In this document: one piece after another, positions 16,504-22,901 of the stretch
How positions within the stretch are numbered: the stretch's first letter is position 1
Layout: every line of letters begins with the position of its first letter
Assembly (NCBI RefSeq): GCF_041380015.1
Contig: NZ_CP159978.1
Length of the DNA stretch: 64,000 bases
Direction: 5' to 3' (one strand)
From: Buchananella felis
Lineage (GTDB): Bacteria > Actinomycetota > Actinomycetes > Actinomycetales > Actinomycetaceae
Notes under the pieces: model-generated
What the model saw: the letters and a program-made list of their open reading frames with translations, nothing else
The model's database searches: none
What the model was told of the DNA's origin: nothing
Position numbers and translations under genes: made by a program

Positions 16504-18485
16504 TGCTGTGCCTCCCACATCTGCTGGTAGGTGCCGCCCGCGCTCGCGAGCTCGGCGTGGGTGCCCTGCTCAACCAGGCGCCCGCCGTCCAACACCAGGA
16601 TCTGATCGACGTCCCGGATGGTGGATAGCCGGTGGGCGATCACCACCACGGTGCGGCCCTGGGCCAGCCGGGCCAGGGCCTCCTGGATCAGGCGCTCCGA
16701 GTGCGGGTCGGCCTGAGCGGTGGCCTCGTCCAAGAGGATCACGGGGGAATCGGCCAGGAAGATCCGCGCCAGGGCGATGCGCTGGCGCTCCCCGCCCGAA
16801 AGATGACCGCCCTCGTCCCCGAGCACCGTGTTGTATCCATCTGCCAGCTCGCAGATGCGGTCGTGGATCAGGGCCATGCGGGCCGCCTGCTCGATCTCCG
16901 CCCGGCTCGCACCGGGGCGGGCCAGGGCGATGTTCGCCTCCACGGTGTCGTGCAGGATCCCGCCCTCCTGCAGCACCACCCCCATGGCGGAAAGCAGGTC
17001 GGTGGTGGCGGCGTCGCGCACGTCCACGCCACCCACCTTCACCGCCCCGTCGCTCACGTCCCAGAAGCGGGCAAGGAGGCGCACCAGCGTCGACTTGCCG
17101 GACCCGGACGGGCCCACCACGGCGGTCACGCTCCCGGCGGGCAGGTGGGCGGTAACGTCGTCCAGCGCAAGCACGCCATCGGCCTCGTAGCGGAAGGAGA
17201 CGTGCTCGAAGTCCAGGGCCACGCCGTCGCGGGTGCGCGCGATGGCCTGGGGGGAGGTGGGCTCGGGCAGCTGGGGCAGCTGGAGCAGGGCGTGGATGCG
17301 CTCGGCGGAGTCGCGGCCCTGCCACAGCATGTGGGCCACCATCACCATGTTGTTCAACCCGGTGGTCAGGCTGATTCCCACGAGCGCGAAGGGCAGGATG
17401 GTGACGGGTTCGATCAGCCCGCCGCGGGCCAGGAAGAAGCCGGCCACGGCGACGGGCAGCAGGAGGGCGGCGGGGGCCAGGAACGCGGAGAAGACGGCGG
17501 TGGCGGTGCCCAGGCTCTTCATGTACTCGTAGGCGAGCCCGGTGTAGCGGTCTACGGCGGCCTCGAAGCGCGAGTATTCGGCCTGGGTGCGGCCGAAGGC
17601 CTTGACGGTGGCGATGCCGTCGCTGAGTTCCACGGTGGCGGCCGTCAGGTTCTTCTCCGCGTCCATGTACTCCTCCGCCAGGGTGGAGCGGCTGGCCCGG
17701 CTGAGCAGGAAGTAGCCCAGTACGACCAGCGCCTCCCAGATCAGCAGGATGACGGCGAACAGCCAGGAGCGGGTGAACAGGAAGGCGAGCCCCAGCAGCG
17801 GGGTGCCGATGCCCAGGCCCAGGTCGGGGCCGAAGTGGGCGATGATCGTGTGGATGCGGGTGACGTCCTCGGTGACGAGGGTGCGCATCCGCCCGGAGGA
17901 TTCCTCGTTGTGCCACCCGAGGGGCAGGCGGGCCAGGTGGCGCAGGATGCGCGAGCGCAGCTGGTGCCGGTAGGCGCTTTCTACCCTGTGCACGAAGCCG
18001 GTGGCGCCGCCGTGGAGCAGGTGGGACAGGATGAAGCCGGCTGCGGTGAGCGCCAGGGCAGTCCACGCCACGGTGGGGGTGGCGGTACCGGCCACGGCCC
18101 GCTCCGCCAGGTAGGTCAGCGCCACGACGGGCACGAGCCCGAACGCTGCGGCGAGGAAGCCGAGCGCCATGGACAAGCCCATCTGTTTGCGCACTGGCTC
18201 CAGCAGATCCTGGAGGGCGCCCTTCGGTTTGCCGTCCGGCTTCCCGTCGCCGTGGCCGGCTGCCTGGTCGCCTTGGTCGCCGTGGCCGGCTGCCTGGTCG
18301 CCTTGGTCGCCGTGGCCGGCTGCCTGCTCACCTGTTTTGTACGACGCTCCGCCGGCCGCCCCGCCGGGCGCGGTGGGCTGCGCAAGCTCCGCCGCCCCGC
18401 CAGCCGGCGTGGGCCTTTCTACCTGCGTCACCTCCGCGTCCGCCGCCGCGCCGGGCGCCGTGGGCACTGTTGGTTCGGTTGCCAT
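16500..18485 (-). CDS. ABC half-transporter (membrane plus ATPase), IrtA-like partner
   Basis: 661 residues from ATG 18485, which directly follows the EcfT gene (7-nt gap); a longer in-frame extension to 18743 lies inside that gene and is rejected. The first ~90 residues are hydrophilic and contain a tandem AAGHGDQGDQ repeat. The exporter-fold membrane domain follows (SMALGFLAAAFGLVPVVALTYL and five more helices), then an ATPase with GPSGSGKST, LSGGERQRIALA, VILLDEATAQADPHSE and VIAHRLSTIR. All catalytic motifs look intact. Paired with the next gene by an overlapping stop/start. Substrate not readable; context points to metal or haem/siderophore uptake. Confidence 0.88.
   Translation of the reverse strand: MATEPTVPTAPGAAADAEVTQVERPTPAGGAAELAQPTAPGGAAGGASYKTGEQAAGHGDQGDQAAGHGDQGDQAAGHGDGKPDGKPKGALQDLLEPVRKQMGLSMALGFLAAAFGLVPVVALTYLAERAVAGTATPTVAWTALALTAAGFILSHLLHGGATGFVHRVESAYRHQLRSRILRHLARLPLGWHNEESSGRMRTLVTEDVTRIHTIIAHFGPDLGLGIGTPLLGLAFLFTRSWLFAVILLIWEALVVLGYFLLSRASRSTLAEEYMDAEKNLTAATVELSDGIATVKAFGRTQAEYSRFEAAVDRYTGLAYEYMKSLGTATAVFSAFLAPAALLLPVAVAGFFLARGGLIEPVTILPFALVGISLTTGLNNMVMVAHMLWQGRDSAERIHALLQLPQLPEPTSPQAIARTRDGVALDFEHVSFRYEADGVLALDDVTAHLPAGSVTAVVGPSGSGKSTLVRLLARFWDVSDGAVKVGGVDVRDAATTDLLSAMGVVLQEGGILHDTVEANIALARPGASRAEIEQAARMALIHDRICELADGYNTVLGDEGGHLSGGERQRIALARIFLADSPVILLDEATAQADPHSERLIQEALARLAQGRTVVVIAHRLSTIRDVDQILVLDGGRLVEQGTHAELASAGGTYQQMWEAQQ
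18247..18330 (-). repeat. 30-bp in-frame tandem repeat in the half-transporter N terminus
   Basis: About 2.8 near-identical 30-bp units (CCGTGGCCGGCTGCCTGGTC plus CGCCTTGGTCG) encode AAGHGDQGDQ repeats in the hydrophilic cytoplasmic extension. His/Asp-rich, so metal binding is conceivable, but copy number probably varies between strains. Confidence 0.85.
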
Positions 18486-18492
18486 GGGTCTC

Positions 18493-19362
18493 CTATCGGG
18501 AGAGCTCGGGGAATAGGGTGAAGCCGTGGTTCCAGGCCAGGCGGATGGCCACCGCCCCGGCCGCCCAGAGCAGGACGACCAGCAGCGTGTCCCGGATTCG
18601 CCAGACCGGGGTGTAGAACTCGGTGCGCCTGGGATGGGCCCCGAAGGAGCGGGCGTCCATGGACATGGAGACCCGCTCGGCGTGGCGGACGGCCGCCGCC
18701 ACGAGCGCCGGGGCGGAGCCGAACCAGCGGGCCAGGGGGCCAAGCACGGGCACGTCCAGCTTGGAGCCGCGCAGCAGGTGGGCCTGCCTGATCGCGCGGT
18801 GCTGGCTGCGCAGCACCTTGACGAAGCTGAGGGCCGCCAGGGCGGCGCCGGCGATGCGCAGCGGCACGCGCAGGTGGCTGACGCTGGCGATGACGATCTG
18901 GCTGGGGGCGGCCAGCAGGCCGGTGGTGATGACCAGGTAGATCACCGCGGCCAGGCGCAGCCCCAGTTGGGCGCCCGTGTGGAGTTGCCCCTCGGTCAGG
19001 TGCAGGAAGCCGAGGTCCACCGGGGTGGTTTTGCCGGCCGTGGGGTCCACGGCGACGGCCAGGCCCAGGGTGAGCACGGCGCAGGCCGCTGCGACGATCG
19101 GCACGATCACCGCCGCCCGCTTGGGCTGCACGGCGAGCGCGGCCAGTGCGGCCAACGCGGCGATGACGGCCGGGATGCGCAGGTTCAGGCTGGAGGCTGA
19201 CACCACGGTCAGTGGCATTATCGCCACGAACGGCGAGAGCGGGTTGAAGTCGAGGCGACCGGCCAGTGCGGGCGGCCGTTCGGGTGGCGGCGGGAGCTGC
19301 AGCGGCAGCGTTGGGGCCGCCGCAGTCCGGTTCGGAAGCGTCACCTGCGCGTTCACTTGCAT
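18493..19362 (-). CDS. Energy-coupling factor transmembrane protein EcfT (CbiQ family)
   Basis: 289 residues with about five or six membrane helices (e.g. FNPLSPFVAIMPLTVVSASS, LAALAALAVQPKRAAV, LAAVIYLVITTGLLAAPSQI). The coupling-helix signatures characteristic of EcfT are present: ALAALSFVKVLRSQHRAIRQAHLLRG and AVRHAERVSMSMDARSFGAHPRRT, each with the Ala-Arg-Ser/Gly style motif that docks onto the ATPases. It scaffolds the S component and two ATPase domains. Starts at ATG 19362, overlapping the end of the ATPase gene by 10 nt. The ~35-residue proline-rich N terminus (PTLPLQLPPPPERPP) is unusual. Confidence 0.88.
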   Translation of the reverse strand: MQVNAQVTLPNRTAAAPTLPLQLPPPPERPPALAGRLDFNPLSPFVAIMPLTVVSASSLNLRIPAVIAALAALAALAVQPKRAAVIVPIVAAACAVLTLGLAVAVDPTAGKTTPVDLGFLHLTEGQLHTGAQLGLRLAAVIYLVITTGLLAAPSQIVIASVSHLRVPLRIAGAALAALSFVKVLRSQHRAIRQAHLLRGSKLDVPVLGPLARWFGSAPALVAAAVRHAERVSMSMDARSFGAHPRRTEFYTPVWRIRDTLLVVLLWAAGAVAIRLAWNHGFTLFPELSR

Positions 19363-21239
19363 CCCTCCCGCGCCGGCACGCGTCCCTGTTCGGGCTCGGC
19401 CGCTTGCGCCCGCGCGCGCTCCTGCGCGGGGGAGCCCGCCCGCGCCGACACGTCGCGCCAGGTCAGCCAGGCGCTATCGCCGCCGTGCTCGCCCCCAAGC
19501 AGCCCGCCAGCTCGCAGCGCGGCCCCCACCCGGGTCAGCTCCGTCGCAGGCAGCCCGGCGGACGCCAGCGTGGCGGTGTCGGTGAGGACCTGGCGGGTTT
19601 GACCGGTTGCGGCCACCCGCCCGTCGCGCAGTAGCAGGACGCGGTCTGAGTGTTGGGCCACCAGTTCCAGGTCGTGGCTGGCCAGCACCACGGCGGTGCC
19701 CTGGTTCGCCAGCGTGCGCATGTGCGCCATGAGGCGTTCGGCGTTGCGGGCGTCCTGCCCGAAGGTGGGCTCGTCCAGGTAGAGCACCTTGCGGGGCAGG
19801 GCCAGCGCGGCCGCGACCGACAGCCTGCGCTTCTCCCCGCCGGAGAGCGTGAACGGGTGGACTTCCGCGAGCTCGACCAGCCCGAACTCCGCCATGAGCG
19901 CTGCCACGCGCTCCTCGATCTCCGCCTCCGGGCGGCGGGCCAGGCGCAGGCTGTGGGCGAGCTCGGCGCGCACCGTGTGGCGCACGAACTGGTGCTCCGG
20001 GTTCTGGGTGACCAGGGTGGCCAGGGGGTGGACGCGCGGGCGGCGGATCGGCCTGCCCTCGAACGCGAAGGACTCCGCCTGGAAGCGCTGCAGTCCCACC
20101 AGCGCGCGCAGCAGCGTGGACTTGCCGGAGCCGTTGACCCCGAGCACCGCCAGGATTTCGCCGGGGTAGGCGGCAAAGTCCACGTCTGCCAGCACGGCCG
20201 CGCCGCCCAACGTGACCGACAGGCCGCGCGCCTCCACCGTCGCCACCCCCGGCGTGGACGACGTTGCGCCCACCTTCGGCTCGACGCCGCCAGCCGCTGG
20301 TGCGGCCAGTTGTGGGGTGGACGACGTTGCGCGGGCCGTCACCTTCGCCCCGGCCTGCAGCGGGGCGGCCCCGCCCGTACCGCCCTCCTCGAGGGGCGGC
20401 TGCTGGGCGGAGGGTGGGGCGGCGACGTCGGCCAACGTGAGCGGCAGGGGGGTAATGCCAAGGCGCAGGCCGACGCGGGTGGCGGTGGGCAGGCGAATCC
20501 CGGCCTCCTCCAGCAGGGCGGCGTGGGCGTCAAAGACCTGGGCCGGGGTGCCGGTGGCCAGCACCTGTCCGTTCTTGGCCAGGGCGATCACCTGGTCCAC
20601 GGCTCCGATCAGGTGGTCCAGGTTGTGCTCCACGATCAGGATCGCGGTACCTGCCTCTTTCAGGGCCGGCAGGTGGGCGTAGAACTGCTGGGCGGCGGCG
20701 GGGTCAAGGTTCGCGGTGGGCTCGTCCAGCACCAGCAGCTGGGGCCGCTGTGCCAGGGCGGCGGCAAGCAAGACCCGCTGACGCTGCCCGCCGGAGAGCA
20801 GCCACGGGTCCGTGGTGGCCAGGTGGGTCAGGTCCAGGGCGTCGAGCGCCGCCTTGGCCCGTTCGACGATCTCCTCACGCGGTAGCCGCACGTTTTGCAG
20901 GGCGTAGCAGACCTCGCCCCACACGCTGTCGGTGACGATCTGGGTATCCGGGTCCTGCATCACCATGGCGGTGCGGGCCGCCAGCTCCGAGAGCGGGGCG
21001 TCAGCCACCTCGGCGCCGGCCACCAGCACGGAGCCCCGGTAGTCGGAGGGAACCGAGTGGGGAACCAGGCCGTTGAGCGTCAACGTGAGGGTGGACTTGC
21101 CGCAGCCGCTGGGGCCCACCAGGAGCGTGGTGCGTCCCGGCTGCAACTCCAGGCTCTGGGGGTGGCGCGGCACCCACTCCTTGCGGGCGTGATAGCGCAC
21201 CTGCAGGCTGGCCGCCTCCACCAGGGCAGGGGAGCTCAC
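19353..21239 (-). CDS. Fused ECF ATPase (EcfA-EcfA')
   Basis: 628 residues, two ABC ATPase domains in one chain. Domain 1 (residues ~8-240): GPSGCGKST, LLSGGQRQRVLLA, LLVLDEPTANLDP. Domain 2 (~325-560): GVNGSGKST, LSGGEKRRLSVA, VLYLDEPTFGQD. All catalytic residues appear intact. The linker (~270-320) holds a short duplicated ATSSTP segment corresponding to two GTCGTCCAC-containing repeats in the DNA. YkoD-type fusions of this kind serve dedicated ECF transporters. The start overlaps the S-component stop by 4 nt, confirming the operon. The Ala/Arg-rich C-terminal tail of ~60 residues is of unknown use. Confidence 0.9.
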   Translation of the reverse strand: MSSPALVEAASLQVRYHARKEWVPRHPQSLELQPGRTTLLVGPSGCGKSTLTLTLNGLVPHSVPSDYRGSVLVAGAEVADAPLSELAARTAMVMQDPDTQIVTDSVWGEVCYALQNVRLPREEIVERAKAALDALDLTHLATTDPWLLSGGQRQRVLLAAALAQRPQLLVLDEPTANLDPAAAQQFYAHLPALKEAGTAILIVEHNLDHLIGAVDQVIALAKNGQVLATGTPAQVFDAHAALLEEAGIRLPTATRVGLRLGITPLPLTLADVAAPPSAQQPPLEEGGTGGAAPLQAGAKVTARATSSTPQLAAPAAGGVEPKVGATSSTPGVATVEARGLSVTLGGAAVLADVDFAAYPGEILAVLGVNGSGKSTLLRALVGLQRFQAESFAFEGRPIRRPRVHPLATLVTQNPEHQFVRHTVRAELAHSLRLARRPEAEIEERVAALMAEFGLVELAEVHPFTLSGGEKRRLSVAAALALPRKVLYLDEPTFGQDARNAERLMAHMRTLANQGTAVVLASHDLELVAQHSDRVLLLRDGRVAATGQTRQVLTDTATLASAGLPATELTRVGAALRAGGLLGGEHGGDSAWLTWRDVSARAGSPAQERARAQAAEPEQGRVPAREGCK

Positions 21240-21856
21240 TTGGCGATCCCGACCCCGGTCCGGGCCAGCGCACGCCTAAGGCCAAAGCAGGCGGCCAAGC
21301 CGATGTAGGTGGAGGTCATCGCGGCCGCGACGGCGGCAGTGGCCTGGAGCGGGGTCATTGCCACGCCCATGGCGGTGGTGTAGGCCGTGGAGTTCAGGCC
21401 GCCGAAGATGGTGGCGCCGATGGCGTAGACCCACCAGTTCCACTTGCGGTAGAGGAGAACGAGGAAGGGGAACTCGACGAAGGCCGCGCCGACCAGGTTG
21501 CCCGGCAGGGCGCCAAAGCCGAGCGGGGTGGCAAAGGAAGAGATGATGCCCATGATCAGGCCGCCCACCATGAACGCGCCCGGCTTGCGCACGATCACCC
21601 CGGGCAGGGCGTAGGCGATGAACCAGGCGCCCATGAGGGAGCACAGCACGATGACGTTCTTGGGGCTGGTGGCTGCCGAGTGTCCCACCAGGGACAGGGG
21701 CACCACCAGCAGCGAGCCCACCACGCCGAGTGCGGCCACAGTCATCAGGTTGCGGGTGCCAAGCACGGAGTCTCGCAGGCCGCCCTGCTTCGAGGTGCGC
21801 ACCACGGGCTCGTGCGCCGCGTCCTGGACGGTCTTTGCTGATGTTTCCGTGCTCAT
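21236..21856 (-). CDS. ECF transporter substrate-binding (S) component
   Basis: 206 residues from ATG 21856, which has GGAGGG 5 nt upstream. About five or six membrane helices: LMTVAALGVVGSLLVVPLSL, VIVLCSLMGAWFIAYALPGV, FMVGGLIMGIISSFATPLGF, LVGAAFVEFPFLVLLY, WWVYAIGATIFGGL, ATAAVAAAMTSTYIGLAACF. The VRKPGAF and YRKWNWW motifs recall the YkoE-like S family. First gene of the five-gene operon reaching 14740. YkoE family members are linked to thiamine precursors, but I see no TPP riboswitch; a DtxR-like box lies 23 bp upstream. Iron, haem or another metal ligand is therefore the better guess. Confidence 0.82.
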   Translation of the reverse strand: MSTETSAKTVQDAAHEPVVRTSKQGGLRDSVLGTRNLMTVAALGVVGSLLVVPLSLVGHSAATSPKNVIVLCSLMGAWFIAYALPGVIVRKPGAFMVGGLIMGIISSFATPLGFGALPGNLVGAAFVEFPFLVLLYRKWNWWVYAIGATIFGGLNSTAYTTAMGVAMTPLQATAAVAAAMTSTYIGLAACFGLRRALARTGVGIAK

Positions 21857-21878
21857 GGTCCCTCCACGCATCAATGAC

Positions 21879-21897
21879 ATAGGCCAGGCTTGCCTAA
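21879..21897. promoter_or_regulatory. Putative DtxR/IdeR-family operator (iron or manganese box)
   Basis: The 19-bp sequence ATAGGCCAGGCTTGCCTAA matches the DtxR/IdeR consensus TTAGGTTAGGCTAACCTAA at 14 of 19 positions, including both conserved AGG and CCTA flanks and the central AGGCT. It lies 23 bp before the first gene of the ECF/ABC operon, where it would block transcription when metal is replete. Inference from sequence match and position. Confidence 0.55.
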
Positions 21898-22078
21898 CGA
21901 AGGGATACCTTAGTGATAGATGGCATTGAGGGGAAGCGCGGCCAGGTTCGCGGGCGCGCGGGTCTGCGGCGCTGCGGGTCTGCGGCGCCGAGGGTCGTAG
22001 GTTCGTAGGTTTGGGCACCGCAGGTCTGCGGGTCAGTGAGGCCGGGGCTAGGCTTTGGGTTACTGCGCGAATCGTCGA

Positions 22079-22152
22079 GGGCTTGGTGCACCAGTTGAGG
22101 GCTTGGTGCACCAGTTGAGGGCTTGGTGCACCAGTTGAGGGCTTGGTGCACC
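22079..22152. repeat. Tandem 20-bp repeat array A
   Basis: Three exact units of GGGCTTGGTGCACCAGTTGA followed by a 14-bp partial copy. Each unit contains the palindrome TTGGTGCACCA. Lies in the 402-bp gap between the ECF operon and the GNAT gene. No unique spacers, so not CRISPR. Confidence 0.95.
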
Positions 22153-22156
22153 TCCC

Positions 22157-22254
22157 GAGGGGTTACCCGACCGGGTAACCCCTCAATCGGTCGTATAACC
22201 CCTCAATCGGTCGTATAACCCCTCAATCGGTCGGGTAAGCCCTCAATCGGTCGC
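22157..22254. repeat. 12-bp palindrome and tandem 20-bp repeat array B
   Basis: Starts with the perfect hairpin GAGGGGTTACCC-GACC-GGGTAACCCCTC (22157-22184), overlapping a second array. That array has units of CCTCAATCGGTCGTATAACC at 22181, 22201 and 22221 (variant GGGTAAGC ending) and a partial unit at 22241. It abuts the GNAT stop codon. It may terminate the GNAT transcript, but its function is unknown. Confidence 0.9.
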
Positions 22255-22258
22255 GAGG

Positions 22259-22738
22259 TCAGAGGGGGAGCGAGTAGGTGCCCTCCGCAGGAGCATCGGG
22301 GACTGGCTTGAACCCAAAGGCGGTGTACAGGAGAACGGAGGGATTGCCGTCCTCCACAGAGAGGCTGATTTCCCGTATCCCCCGCGAGCGTGCCTCGTCG
22401 ATAAGGGCCTGCAGCATCTGCCTGCCGATGCCCTTGCGGCGGTAGCCGGTCCACACCGTGATGCCGAGCTCGGGAATGCCGTCCGCCACGTAGCCATACC
22501 CGGGGTCGGAGGAGTCCAGGAAGAGCAGCCAGGCAACTCCAACGCAGTTGCCGCCCTGCTCCGCAACGACGCCAAAGTCGCCCCGTTCCGGCGCCAGCTG
22601 GACGTAGTGGGAGAGCCCGGGGTAGCCATCGAGATCGGCGAAGGTGAATCGTTCGCCGGGCCAGTTGATGTTGAAAACACACGCGGTGCGCAGGAGTTCG
22701 CGGTCCGCGGTGGTGAGGGGACGCAGCGTCACGGCCAT
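22259..22738 (-). CDS. GNAT-family N-acetyltransferase
   Basis: 159 residues. The acetyl-CoA binding motif A reads VWTGYRRKGIGRQMLQALI (R/Q-x-x-G-x-G/A), followed by the motif B segment VEDGNPSVLLYTAFGFKPV. Together these define the GNAT fold. N-terminal MAVTLRPLTTADRELL is the usual first strand and helix. Substrate unknown; single-domain GNATs of this size acetylate small molecules, peptides or protein N termini. Stands alone: the gap to the neighbouring phosphofructokinase gene is 163 bp, and the repeat array follows its stop. Confidence 0.88.
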   Translation of the reverse strand: MAVTLRPLTTADRELLRTACVFNINWPGERFTFADLDGYPGLSHYVQLAPERGDFGVVAEQGGNCVGVAWLLFLDSSDPGYGYVADGIPELGITVWTGYRRKGIGRQMLQALIDEARSRGIREISLSVEDGNPSVLLYTAFGFKPVPDAPAEGTYSLPL

Positions 22739-22832
22739 GGAGGCAACGATATAGCGGTCCAGGGCGGGGCAGGGGGCGGTGGGGCGACGTCGTCGCCCGC
22801 CGGGTGCAAGACGTTGCGGTCCTAAGCGGGCC

Positions 22833-22860
22833 GGGGCGGCGAGATCGCTCTCGCCGCCCC
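22833..22860 (-). terminator. Hairpin terminator downstream of phosphofructokinase
   Basis: Perfect 12-bp stem GGGGCGGCGAGA-TCGC-TCTCGCCGCCCC, 42 bp beyond the phosphofructokinase stop. A smaller stem GTGAAAC-CCGCA-GTTTCAC (22874-22892) sits immediately after the stop codon. Confidence 0.75.
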
Positions 22861-22901
22861 GTTCACCCGGTCCGTGAAACCCGCAGTTTCACGTCCTGCA
22901 G

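Noticed and set aside
18486..18743. Longer N terminus for the IrtA-like half-transporter
   Set aside because: The extension lies within the EcfT gene in another frame and has Arg/Pro/Ser-rich shadow composition; ATG 18485 fits the operon spacing.
21857..22078. TPP riboswitch expected upstream of a YkoE-like S component
   Set aside because: No CTGAGA or ACCTGAT-type conserved elements in either orientation. The region holds a DtxR-like box and degenerate TGCGGGTCTGCGGCGC repeats instead.
22079..22254. Possible CRISPR array
   Set aside because: Units are contiguous 20-bp tandem repeats without unique spacers and no cas genes are nearby.
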